From NCBI RefSeq assembly GCF_017573545.1, contig NZ_JAGEOK010000014.1:186001-250000 (forward strand): a stretch of DNA of 64,000 bases, given 5' to 3'. The position numbers and the translations under genes were made by a program. This stretch comes from Actinomadura nitritigenes (GTDB lineage Bacteria > Actinomycetota > Actinomycetes > Streptosporangiales > Streptosporangiaceae). Of this stretch, positions 17,367-25,344 are shown piece by piece. The notes under the pieces are model-generated. The model was not told where the DNA came from. It saw nothing but the letters and a program-made list of their open reading frames with translations, and made no database searches. Each line of letters opens with the position of its first letter. Position 1 is the stretch's first letter.

Positions 17367-18098
17367 TCACTTCAGGTGCCGGGCGAAGAACCGGTTCCCG
17401 TCGTCCCCCTCGTGCTGCGGGACGCCGGTGTGCCCGCCCATGTTGGCGTGCAGTGTCTTCTCCTTGGAGGCGAAGGCGTCGAACAGGTCCAGGGCCATCT
17501 GCCGGTCGTTCCCCTCGTCGTCCCACTGGAGCAGGACCAGCAGCGGAATGGTCACCTGCCGGGCCTCCTCGAAGATGGCGCGGGGCACGAAACTCCCGGC
17601 GAACAGGACGGCGGCCGAGATGCGCGGCTCGACCACCGCCAGCCGGACGCCGATGGAGATCGGCCCTCCCGCGTACCCGGCCGGGCCGCCGATCTCGGGC
17701 AGCGCGACGAGGGCGTCCAAGGCGGCCCGCCATTCCGGGACCGCCGTGTCGACCAGCGGCAGGACGAGCCGGTCCACGATCTCGTCGGCGACCGGCTCGC
17801 TGGCCTCCAACGCCCGGCGCAGGTCGGCGCGGGCCTCGTCGACGGCAGCTATACGGGGCCGGTCGCCGCTGCCGGGGAGCTCGATGGTGGCCGCGGCGTA
17901 GCCCTCCGCCGCGGAGTGCCGGGCCCGGGCCGCCAGCCGGGGGTACATCCTGCCCAGTCCGCCGGGGTGGCCCATCAGGATCAGCGGGGCCGGCGCGGAC
18001 GCGGACGCGGGCGTCCACAGGATGCCGGGGATCTCGCCGAGGGTGAATCCGCGCTCGAGGACGCCGTCGTCGAGGCGCTGTTCGGAAGTGAATCGCAT
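17367..18098 (-). CDS. Dienelactone hydrolase-like alpha/beta hydrolase
   Basis: 243 residues of alpha/beta hydrolase fold. The strand-turn LILMGHPGGLG fits an oxyanion region. The usual nucleophile elbow GxSxG appears as PISIG, with the first Gly replaced by Pro, and the C-terminal GGHTGVPQHE supplies a histidine. The function is an esterase/lactonase guess only. ATG start with GAAAGG upstream. A 16-codon open frame with a strong ribosome binding site lies 45 bp upstream on the same strand. Confidence 0.75.
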   Translation of the reverse strand: MRFTSEQRLDDGVLERGFTLGEIPGILWTPASASAPAPLILMGHPGGLGRMYPRLAARARHSAAEGYAAATIELPGSGDRPRIAAVDEARADLRRALEASEPVADEIVDRLVLPLVDTAVPEWRAALDALVALPEIGGPAGYAGGPISIGVRLAVVEPRISAAVLFAGSFVPRAIFEEARQVTIPLLVLLQWDDEGNDRQMALDLFDAFASKEKTLHANMGGHTGVPQHEGDDGNRFFARHLK

Positions 18099-18143
18099 GG
18101 TCGTGCCTTTCGGGAGTGCTCGCGAACGGCGCTCCCGGACGAC

Positions 18144-18194
18144 CTATCGCCCGACCGTGACCCCTGAGGGGAGCACCCATGTCGTCAGGTTCAC
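18144..18194 (-). CDS. Candidate micro-ORF upstream of hydrolase (16 aa)
   Basis: GTG start, peptide MNLTTWVLPSGVTVGR, TAG stop. GAGGAGGTGG lies about six bases upstream, one of the best ribosome binding sites in the window. It ends 45 bp before the hydrolase start on the same strand, so it could be a leader peptide or a free-standing micropeptide. Length alone gives no statistical support; the ribosome binding site is the main evidence. Confidence 0.4.
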   Translation of the reverse strand: MNLTTWVLPSGVTVGR

Positions 18195-18308
18195 GGGTAC
18201 CACCTCCTCGGTCTTTCGCACGGCCTCCGGCAAGGTAGCAGCGGCCGCCGCGTCCCGCCAAAGGGTTTTCGAGAGGCCCCCGAACGCGATCGCGGCGCGG
18301 CGCGCAAA

Positions 18309-18338
18309 GGCCCCGCGCCGAGGATTCGGCGCGGGGCC
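18309..18338 (-). terminator. Terminator of secreted C39-like gene
   Basis: A 13-bp GC-rich stem (18309-18321 with 18326-18338) around a 4-base loop lies 20 bp downstream of the stop codon on the minus strand and is followed by TTTGCGCG. Confidence 0.85.
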
Positions 18339-18358
18339 ATGGTGCCTGCGGAAGAGGG

Positions 18359-19819
18359 TCAGCCGTTCCAGCCGGACGTGAGCTGCACACGCGCGGCGAA
18401 CCCGGTCGAGCGGCCCGCGTAGACGTACATCACGCCGGTGTTGCTCTGCACACCGATCAGGTCGGGGACGCCGTCGCCGGTGATGTCACCGGTGTAGGTG
18501 AGCGAGCGGATGCCGCCCCAGCCGGAGCCGAGCTCCTTGCGGGTGCCGAGCGCCTTCGACGCGCCGGGGTAGACCCACAGCGTGCCGTCGGAGATCCGCA
18601 CCGCGATCATGTCGGGCTTGCCGTCACCGGTGATGTCCCGGACGCCGACCAGCTTGTTCATGCCGTTCCAGCCGCTGTTCCCGATCTTGATGCGGCTGCC
18701 GAGCGCCTTCGACGCGCCGGGGTACAGCCACAGCGTGCCGTCGGACTTCCTGGCCCCGATGAGGTCGGGCCTGCCGTCACCGGTGAGGTCGCCGATGCCG
18801 GTGAGGTCCTTCATGCCGTTCCAGCCGCCGGTCCCGATCTTGATGCGGGTCCCCAGGGCGTTCGTGCCGCCGGGGTAGAGCCAGAGCGTCCCGTCGGACT
18901 TCTGGGCGGCGATGAGGTCGGGCTTGCCGTCACCGGTGAGGTCGCCGATCCCGGTGAGCTCGGTCATCCCGTTCCAGCCGCCGGTCCCGATCAGGCGCCG
19001 GTCCGAGGCGGCCAGCTTCGGGCCGGGGTAGAGCCACAGCTTCCCGGTCGCGCGGTCGACGCCGGCCAGGTCGGCGGTGCCGTCACCGGTCAGGTCGCCG
19101 ACGCTCGCCAGGTCTGCGTCGGTGTGGCCGGTGACCTTGAACATGCCGCTGGGCTGCATGTCCGCGGCGAGCTTCGCGGCGCTGATGGTGTGCGAACCGC
19201 CGGTGGGCTTCCACGGGTCCCAGACGGTGATCGTGCCGGCGCTGGTGCTGTAGCCGTAGGCGATGATCGCGTGGCCGACCTTGGAGCCGCTCATGCCGGC
19301 GTTCCAGGGCAGCTTCTCCATCCACACGCCGAGGACGGGGGCCCGCTTGAGCACGCCGACGTCGTAGGAGACCTGCGCCATCATCGTCGACGCCGTCGAG
19401 GCGCTGGAGAAGCCGTAGCTGTAGCCGAGCGGGTCGGTGTACCCGTTCATGACGGGCAGCGCCTGGCTTCCGCTGGTGCCCTTGGCCGCCGTCGTGCCCA
19501 TCTTGGAGGCCAGGGTGTCCTGGCTGACGGACACGCCGAACGTCGACAGGCTCATCGACGCCGAGGTCGGCACGCACTTGTAGTTCGTGTTCTGGTACTG
19601 GCCCGTCAGCGACAACTTCGCCGAGGCGGGCGCCGCGGCGGCCGCCGAGGCGGCGACCTTCGGCGCCATGAGCGAAGGGGCCGCCTTGACGAGCGCGTCG
19701 CCGCGCGGCGGGCGGGGGGCCGCGTCCGCGGTCCCTGCCGTTCCCACGACTCCGACGGCCGCCAACGCGAGCGCGGCCACCGGGGCCGCCAAGGGCAGGC
19801 GCCGGCCGGACGATTTCAT
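18359..19819 (-). CDS. Secreted C39-like peptidase with FG-GAP/VCBS repeats
   Basis: 486 residues. Sec signal peptide with an Ala-rich core and likely cleavage after TADA (about residue 33). A papain-like C39-type domain follows with Cys82 (NYKCVPTSASM), His183 (VGHAIIAYGY) and Asp201 (VWDPW). From about residue 238 there are five D(L/I)TGDGxxD(L/M) repeats of about 48-50 residues, each with a calcium-binding loop and a WLYPG strand, typical of FG-GAP propellers. Probably an extracellular protease or a cell-surface adhesin with a peptidase domain. It sits alone with its own terminator and structured leader; no ABC transporter or bacteriocin is adjacent. Confidence 0.85.
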   Translation of the reverse strand: MKSSGRRLPLAAPVAALALAAVGVVGTAGTADAAPRPPRGDALVKAAPSLMAPKVAASAAAAAPASAKLSLTGQYQNTNYKCVPTSASMSLSTFGVSVSQDTLASKMGTTAAKGTSGSQALPVMNGYTDPLGYSYGFSSASTASTMMAQVSYDVGVLKRAPVLGVWMEKLPWNAGMSGSKVGHAIIAYGYSTSAGTITVWDPWKPTGGSHTISAAKLAADMQPSGMFKVTGHTDADLASVGDLTGDGTADLAGVDRATGKLWLYPGPKLAASDRRLIGTGGWNGMTELTGIGDLTGDGKPDLIAAQKSDGTLWLYPGGTNALGTRIKIGTGGWNGMKDLTGIGDLTGDGRPDLIGARKSDGTLWLYPGASKALGSRIKIGNSGWNGMNKLVGVRDITGDGKPDMIAVRISDGTLWVYPGASKALGTRKELGSGWGGIRSLTYTGDITGDGVPDLIGVQSNTGVMYVYAGRSTGFAARVQLTSGWNG

Positions 19820-19839
19820 GGAGGTCTCCTCGCGTTCGG

Positions 19840-19957
19840 GGGGAGCAGCCTGTTCTCCCGGTCACCGGGAAGGAGGCCACGCCTTGGGGGGACACCCGGC
19901 GGCCTCGAAGGCCGCCGACCAAGATCTTTGACGCCGTCGCGCGGGAAACGGTTTCCC
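19840..19957 (-). promoter_or_regulatory. Structured leader/operator region of secreted peptidase gene
   Basis: Three inverted repeats lie upstream of the ATG: TCCCGGT/ACCGGGA (19856-19870), CGGCGGCCT/AGGCCGCCG (19897-19917) and GGGAAAC/GTTTCCC (19943-19957). The outermost resembles a repressor operator, while the inner two could fold in mRNA. No known riboswitch consensus could be matched with confidence. Confidence 0.45.
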
Positions 19958-20062
19958 ATCGTTTGCGGGCGGGCGCACCGGACGGCGCGAACGGCGGCCG
20001 GCACGGTGGACCCGGCGTCGCCGCCGCCCAGCCCCGGCGGAAGGAATCGTACCGAATGAAGA

Positions 20063-20797
20063 TCAATTACGGCAGTCGAGCCGGGGGCCGGCGTTGTGTT
20101 CGACGAGCCGCCAGCCCCTGCGGCCCTCCTCGAGGATGGACCAGCAGCCGTTGGAGAGCCCGACGGAGCGGCCGATCACCGCTCGCCCGACACGAAGCCG
20201 GCCCGGTCTTCTCGATGATCTCCAAACGATACGAAGCAGGGTCCCTACCGCCGACCGGCCGCGAAGCCGAGCCGGCCCCAGGCTCCGGCTCCAGAGTTCC
20301 TCCGGGAAGCCGAGCCAGTGCAGCATGCCGATGCGTATGGCGGCCCCGTGCGACACGACGACGAGGACGCCTCCGTCGGGGACGCGCTCCAGGGCCCTTT
20401 CGAGGGCGGCACTGAACCGTTTGGCGACCTGTTCCTCGGTTTCGCCGCCGGGGGGCTGCCACGTGGCGTGCTCGTCGGGGTAGCGGGTGCGGATCTCGTC
20501 GCCGGTGAGCCCTTCCCATGCTCCGCCGCCGCGCTCGATGAGGTCGGAATCGCACGTGACGGTCAGGCCGGTGGCGTCGGCGAGGGCCTGGGCGGTGTCC
20601 GCGGCGCGTTGCATCGGAGAGGAGACGATCGCGGTGGGCCGGAGGGCGGCGAGGAGCCGGGCGGCGCTTGCGGCCTGCTGGACCCCGACGCTGTCCAGCG
20701 GGACGTCGGTCGTGCCCTGGAAGCGGCGCTGGACGTTCCACACCGTCCGGCCGTGCCTCATCAGGACGATCTTGCGGGATCCGCCCTCCGCCTTCAC
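20063..20797 (-). CDS. Histidine phosphatase family protein with in-frame insert
   Basis: 244 residues. LMRHGRTVWN contains catalytic His15, and VVVSHGAAIR supplies the second histidine; ERGGGAWEG carries the acid residue. Such enzymes act on sugar phosphates or phosphorylated side chains. The C-terminal LSNGCWSILEE...GWRLVEHNAG is canonical, but about 39 residues rich in Arg separate it from WSRSLG, where other members join directly. GTG start with GGGGAGGG upstream. The next gene upstream on this strand, a VOC protein, is 172 bp away. Confidence 0.85.
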   Translation of the reverse strand: MKAEGGSRKIVLMRHGRTVWNVQRRFQGTTDVPLDSVGVQQAASAARLLAALRPTAIVSSPMQRAADTAQALADATGLTVTCDSDLIERGGGAWEGLTGDEIRTRYPDEHATWQPPGGETEEQVAKRFSAALERALERVPDGGVLVVVSHGAAIRIGMLHWLGFPEELWSRSLGPARLRGRSAVGTLLRIVWRSSRRPGRLRVGRAVIGRSVGLSNGCWSILEEGRRGWRLVEHNAGPRLDCRN

Positions 20798-20969
20798 GGG
20801 CCCTCCCCGGCGCGTACGCGCGGTCCTTCCGCGGCTGCGAGACCGGCGGCAAGGCCGCCGTGCCCGATGCTCGGACGCCACAGCGCGATGGTGCCGATCT
20901 CGCACGCCCGCACAGCACTGCCGATCATGGCGGCACCCTACCGGCCTCCCGGCCGCCGGCGGCATGCCC

Positions 20970-21581
20970 TCAGACGGACGCGGTCTCCCACACGAAGCCG
21001 TCGGGGTCGGTGAACGGGGCGGCATCGCCGCTGATGACGATGCGGTGCGATCCGCCGCCCTCCTGGGGGACGCCGATGTCCTTGGCGAGGGCGCGGCGCG
21101 GGTAGAGCGCCAGCGTGACCGCCGACGAGGCGGTGTCGAACTCGACGTACTTGCCACCGAAGCTCTTCGCCACCGCGAGGCCGCGGCCGACGTAGAACCG
21201 CTTGCTCGCCTTGACGTCCGCGACTCCCAGCAGGAGCGCGACCCGGTCGATCTCCCGGGTGACGGGACCGGTGTCCTTCTTCTTCGAGGTCGCGATCTTG
21301 CAGATCGTCCCGTCCGGGGCGCGGACGGCGCCGCCGTACCCCCAGAAGCCCTTCGTGGCCGGCTTCAGCGCCGTGGCGCCGGCGTCGAGGGCGGCGTTCA
21401 TGAAGGCGTCGACGTCGCCCGGCTGGGACACCACGAGGGACAGCGCGAACCCGCGGAAGCCGTCGGCCGGCGCGTCCGAGGCGCGCACGTCCACGTACGG
21501 GCCCAGCCCGAAGGACTCGTAGAAGTCCTTCGCGGCCGCGGGGTCGGCGACTTCCAGGGTGACGGATCCGAGGGAGGTCAT
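20970..21581 (-). CDS. VOC family protein (glyoxalase/bleomycin resistance type)
   Basis: 203 residues with two VOC modules: SLGSVTLEVADPAAAKDFYE at the start and IDRVALLLGVADVKASKRFY in the second half. The closing PFTDPDGFVWE is a typical VOC C-terminal strand with the metal-binding Glu. The family covers dioxygenases, isomerases and drug-binding proteins, and this member is unassigned. ATG start chosen at MTSLGSV; the upstream frame continues but lacks a ribosome binding site. Confidence 0.85.
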   Translation of the reverse strand: MTSLGSVTLEVADPAAAKDFYESFGLGPYVDVRASDAPADGFRGFALSLVVSQPGDVDAFMNAALDAGATALKPATKGFWGYGGAVRAPDGTICKIATSKKKDTGPVTREIDRVALLLGVADVKASKRFYVGRGLAVAKSFGGKYVEFDTASSAVTLALYPRRALAKDIGVPQEGGGSHRIVISGDAAPFTDPDGFVWETASV

Positions 21582-21817
21582 GGCATTCCCATCCAGTGCG
21601 TTCGGTGAGGCCGGTAGGGGCGTCTGATGACCGGCCGCCGCGTCGCGGGCGGCCCGTCGTTCAGGTGCCCACAGCCTGTCGCCCGGCCCGCCCTCCCCAC
21701 ATGCGTGCCGACCACGGATTCGCCTACGTAACGGGGACACGGAGCGCTACTCGGTGGCCGCCACGGCCCGGCGTTGGTGGGCCGCCCGCGCTGAGCGGCA
21801 GGCGGCCGGAGTTCGGG

Positions 21818-22426
21818 TCAGGGGGTGAGCGCGTCTTCCAGTGCCGCCCGCGCACCGCGCAGGGCGAGGCGGAGCTGGTCCGGTGAACGGCGGACCTGGG
21901 CCAGCAGGAGGCCGCCCTGGATCGCGGCCATGGTGAGGTCGGCCAGCTCGGTCACGTCCACGTCCGGGCGCAGCTCGCCCGACTCCTGCATCCGGCGCAG
22001 GCCCGAGATGAGGGGGGCCTCCCAGCGCGCGAAGGCGTCCACGAACGACTGCCGGGTGAGGTCGTCGCTGCCGCTGAGCTGGCTGGCCAGCGAGCCGATC
22101 GCACAGCCGCCGACCGCGTCCTGCCGCGTCCCGTTGGCCACGATCGCGTCGAACCAGCGGTCGATGCCGGCCGGCGAGTCGACCTGCAGGAGCAGCGGTT
22201 CCTGCGCGGCCAGCACCGTGTCCACGGTGCTGTGGACCACCGAGCGGATGAGGTCGTCACGGTCGTCGAAGTAGTGGTAGAGCTGGCTGCGGCCGACCCC
22301 CGCGGCGCGTTCGACGTCGTCCAGCGTCACCGCTGCGACGCCGCGGCGCTGGATGAGGTCCGCCGCCGAATCGAGGATGCGCTTCCGGGTCGCGCGACCC
22401 CGCGTGGTGGTCGGTGTGCGCCCCAT
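21818..22426 (-). CDS. TetR/AcrR family transcriptional regulator
   Basis: 202 residues. N-terminal HTH with VTLDDVERAAGVGRSQLYHYF; the C-terminal domain carries GGCAIGSLASQLSG, typical of a subgroup that senses small molecules. Divergent from the secreted propeller-like protein at 22608. Three operator-like palindromes with a TGTA(C/T)T core lie in the gap, implying cooperative repression of both genes. Confidence 0.92.
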   Translation of the reverse strand: MGRTPTTTRGRATRKRILDSAADLIQRRGVAAVTLDDVERAAGVGRSQLYHYFDDRDDLIRSVVHSTVDTVLAAQEPLLLQVDSPAGIDRWFDAIVANGTRQDAVGGCAIGSLASQLSGSDDLTRQSFVDAFARWEAPLISGLRRMQESGELRPDVDVTELADLTMAAIQGGLLLAQVRRSPDQLRLALRGARAALEDALTP

Positions 22427-22443
22427 GGACCGCCTCCATGTTC

Positions 22444-22516
22444 TGTACTACGCAGTACAACCTCTTTGTATTGCCTGATACAGTCTGCCGCAGAACTTTT
22501 GTACTGAGCGATACAG
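22444..22516. promoter_or_regulatory. Three TGTAcT-type operator copies
   Basis: TGTACT/AGTACA at 22444-22459, TGTAT/ATACA at 22467-22482 and a TGTACT...ATACAG copy at 22500-22516. The three share the arm sequence and roughly 16-bp length, with starts 23 and 33 bp apart, in the gap next to the TetR gene. Confidence 0.75.
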
Positions 22517-22607
22517 TCTGGCGGGGAGGCGGAGGAAGCGCCGCGCCCGCGATCACGGTCGGCGCCATCGGCGCCCTTCCGCGTCCCCCACGACGGAGAG
22601 GAAAGCC

Positions 22608-23627
22608 ATGCCCCTCGACCGACCCGCCGGGGTGCGGCGGCGCGCGACCACGCTCGGTCTCGTCGGCCTGCTCGCCGCGCTCGCCACGGCCCCGGCGGCG
22701 CTGGCCGCCCCGGTCCCGGCCACCGTCCCCGCAGCCCCTGGCACCGCGGCCGGCACCCGCCTGGACGACGTGCGCGTCCTCGCCCACTTCGACCGGGCCG
22801 CGGGCCAGGTCGCCGAGAGCATCGCCCCGGAGCCCGGCGGCAGCGTGGTCATCGGCATGATCTCCGCCCGCCAGGTGGTGCGGGTCGCGCGGAACGGGGC
22901 CCTCCAGGTGCTCGCCACCATGCCGCCGCCTCCGGGCGGCGGCACCACCACACCGGTCGTCGGGGCCCCCGATGTCACCGGGGTCGCCCGGTCGGCGAGC
23001 GGCGCCGTGTACTTCCTCTACTCCTCCGGGCGGGGCGGGCTGACCGGGATCTGGCGGCTCCGTCGCTCCGGCGGGCCGCGGCTCGTGGTGCCGCTGCCCG
23101 CCGACACCTTCCCGAACGCACTGGTCATCGACGGTGGGCGGCACCGCTTCCTGGTCACCGACTCCGCCGGCGGGCGCATCTGGCAGGCCTCGCTGAGCGG
23201 CGGCAAGGCCTCCGTGTGGTCGGCGGACCCGGCCCTGGCCCCCGCCGGCTTCTTCGGTGCCAACGGCATGAAGATCCACGACGGCGCCGTCTGGGCGACC
23301 AACTCCGACCGCGGCACCATCGTCCGCGTCCCGGTGACCGAGGACGGCGGCTCCGGCCGAGCCGAGGTCCGGGCCACGGGCCTGGAGGGCATCGACGACT
23401 TCGACTTCACCGGCCGGGGCACCGAGATCCTCGCCGCGATCAACCAGGGCAGCGAACTCGTGCGGGTGGGCGCGGACGGCGGACACGAGACCCTGCTGGA
23501 CGCCGATGACGGCATGCAGGGGACCACGGCCGTCATCGTCCGAGGAAGCCGGGTCTATGTGACCAACGGCGCGAACCTCGCCGGAGACGACCCGACCCTG
23601 ATGCTCGCGAGGCTGCAGCGGCGCTGA
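22608..23627 (+). CDS. Secreted beta-propeller (SMP-30/NHL-like) protein
   Basis: 339 residues. A Sec signal peptide (RRRATTLGLVGLLAALATAPAALA) is followed by repeated sheet segments such as VYFLYSSG, RFLVTDSAGGRIWQ and AVWATNSDRGTIVRV, as in SMP-30/gluconolactonase-like and ScyD-type propellers. No catalytic residue can be assigned. GAGAGGAAAG upstream of the ATG. It is divergent from the TetR regulator that likely represses it. Confidence 0.8.
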   Translation: MPLDRPAGVRRRATTLGLVGLLAALATAPAALAAPVPATVPAAPGTAAGTRLDDVRVLAHFDRAAGQVAESIAPEPGGSVVIGMISARQVVRVARNGALQVLATMPPPPGGGTTTPVVGAPDVTGVARSASGAVYFLYSSGRGGLTGIWRLRRSGGPRLVVPLPADTFPNALVIDGGRHRFLVTDSAGGRIWQASLSGGKASVWSADPALAPAGFFGANGMKIHDGAVWATNSDRGTIVRVPVTEDGGSGRAEVRATGLEGIDDFDFTGRGTEILAAINQGSELVRVGADGGHETLLDADDGMQGTTAVIVRGSRVYVTNGANLAGDDPTLMLARLQRR

Positions 23628-23725
23628 CGCACCTGCGCGGGATGGGCCAAGTGTCGACCAAAGTGGGGGCCGGTCCCATCCTTCGCGGGCAGCGGCGCCC
23701 CGGTCCCGGGCGGCAGCCTGAACGC

Positions 23726-24136
23726 ATGGACGAAATCGACGCGCCCTTGGCGCAGGCGCCATACATCGGCTGCACGACGGAGGAGCTGCGGGCGCGCAGG
23801 AAAGGCGACCGGATCGCCGCAGGTGTCGACCAGAGCGTGCTGTTCCCGCGACGCGGCGAGGCGACGCTCCATGATGACCGGCTCGTCCTGGGAGCATGGG
23901 GTGACGACGGCGATCTGGTGCTGCGACCGGGCGAGGTGACGTCCGTCGCCAACGAGTACACCAAGCTGTACGGGCGGTTCATCGGCGGGCTGCTGAACGC
24001 CGGCAAGCCGCTGATCCTGGGAACCGTCCCCGCCGGAGAGATCTACCTGATGATCGATCACAGGACGTTCATGGAGACCACCGACAACCGCAGATGGGCG
24101 GGACTGGTCAGGACGTGGCTCAGCAGCGCCGCATGA
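23726..24136 (+). CDS. Hypothetical protein coupled to sensor kinase
   Basis: 136 residues. ATG at 23726 (MDEIDAPLAQAPYIG) is chosen; the frame opens earlier without a good site. The protein is soluble-looking, with alternating short strands (LVLGAWGDDGDLVLRPGEVTS) and no membrane segment. The stop overlaps the start of the NarL-type histidine kinase gene (ATGA), so it is translationally coupled and may be an accessory input for that system. Family not recognised. Confidence 0.65.
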   Translation: MDEIDAPLAQAPYIGCTTEELRARRKGDRIAAGVDQSVLFPRRGEATLHDDRLVLGAWGDDGDLVLRPGEVTSVANEYTKLYGRFIGGLLNAGKPLILGTVPAGEIYLMIDHRTFMETTDNRRWAGLVRTWLSSAA

Positions 24137-25344
24137 GCGACGAGGCGATCGGCTCCGTCCGGCGTGCGCCGCACGCCGCTCCCGGGGTGGCCGGCGGGGG
24201 CGGCGGGGGCGGCGGCCCGCGCACCGCCCGCGATGTCGCTGTGGACATCGCCGCGATCGTGGTCGCGGTCGTGCTGGGAGCCGTCAACGCGTGGCCGCGC
24301 TACGGGGGCATGCCGCACGCGGTGGCGGCCGCCGACGCGGGCGTCGGTCTGCTGGCGAGCGCGGCGCTGTGGGGCCGGCGCCGGTGGCCGGTCGGGCTGG
24401 CGCTGGCCACGGTGACGCTGTCGGCGGTGTCGCCCGCGGCGGGCGGTGCGGCGTTCGTGGCGACGCTCTCGGTGTCGGTGCACCGCCCGCTGCCGGTCGC
24501 GGTGTGGGTCGGCGGCCTCGGCATCGCCACCGAGCTGGTGATCGCGGCGGTGCTCCCCGATCCCCGGGTGCCCTACGCCGCGACCGTCACGATGGGCGCG
24601 CTGCTGACCATCGGGACGGTCGGCTGGGGGCGCGCGATCCGGGCGCGGCGGGGTCTGCTGCTGTCGCTGGAGGAGCGGGCGCGTCGCGCGGAAGAGGACC
24701 GGCGAGCACGGGTCGCGGAGGCCCGGCGCATGGAGCGGGTGCGCCTGGCCCGCGAGATGCATGACGTCCTCGCGCACCGGATGTCCCTGCTCAGCGTGTA
24801 CGCGGGGGCGCTGGAGTTCCGTCCGGGCGCGCCCGAGGAGGAGATCGCCCGGGCGGCCGGGATCATCCGCAGCGGCGTCCATCAGATGCTGGTGGACCTG
24901 CGCGAGGTCATCGGACTCCTGCGGGAGGACGATGTCGTCGACCCGGACGAGTCGGCGCGTCCCGCGCTGGCACGCCTCGCGGGGCTCGTGGACGAGGCGA
25001 GGACGGCCGGGACGCGTGTCCACCTCGACCTGCGCGTCACCGAGCCGGACGTGGTGCCGGCACTGGTCGCAGGCACCGCGTACCGGATCGTCCAGGAAGG
25101 TCTGACGAACGCCCGCAAGCACGCGCCCGGCATGCCGGTGACGGTCACCGTCGACGGCGCGGCCGGACGCGGGCTGGCGGTGCAGGTGCGGCAGCCGCTC
25201 GCGATGGGGGACGCGGGCATCCCCGGCTCCGGTGTGGGGCTGACCGGGCTGGCCGAGCGCGCCACGCTCGCCGGCGGGGTCCTCGAGCACGGGCCCCGGG
25301 ACGGCGAGTTCGTGCTGTGCGCGCAGCTGCCGTGGGAGGGGTGA
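24133..25344 (+). CDS. NarL-type sensor histidine kinase
   Basis: 403 residues. A poly-Gly N-terminus is followed by hydrophobic segments between about 35 and 165 that suggest four to five transmembrane helices and little extracellular domain. A coiled coil leads to the dimerisation box with phosphoacceptor His210 (LAREMHDVLAHRMSLL). The HATPase_c has EGLTNARKHA and GSGVGLTGLAER; the G1 region reads VQVRQPL rather than the usual DxG, a variant seen in some actinomycete kinases. Coupled at both ends with its neighbours. Confidence 0.92.
   Translation: MSDEAIGSVRRAPHAAPGVAGGGGGGGGPRTARDVAVDIAAIVVAVVLGAVNAWPRYGGMPHAVAAADAGVGLLASAALWGRRRWPVGLALATVTLSAVSPAAGGAAFVATLSVSVHRPLPVAVWVGGLGIATELVIAAVLPDPRVPYAATVTMGALLTIGTVGWGRAIRARRGLLLSLEERARRAEEDRRARVAEARRMERVRLAREMHDVLAHRMSLLSVYAGALEFRPGAPEEEIARAAGIIRSGVHQMLVDLREVIGLLREDDVVDPDESARPALARLAGLVDEARTAGTRVHLDLRVTEPDVVPALVAGTAYRIVQEGLTNARKHAPGMPVTVTVDGAAGRGLAVQVRQPLAMGDAGIPGSGVGLTGLAERATLAGGVLEHGPRDGEFVLCAQLPWEG

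Noticed and set aside
17367..18098. Catalytically dead hydrolase
   Set aside because: GYAGG suggested a missing nucleophile, but PISIG downstream fits the elbow with Ser retained.
19840..20062. c-di-AMP (ydaO-type) riboswitch upstream of the secreted peptidase
   Set aside because: Context fits, but the conserved sequence blocks could not be found.
22608..23627. Biosynthetic gene cluster across 17-30 kb
   Set aside because: No polyketide, peptide-synthetase, terpene or RiPP core enzyme is present; genes are scattered enzymes with local regulators.
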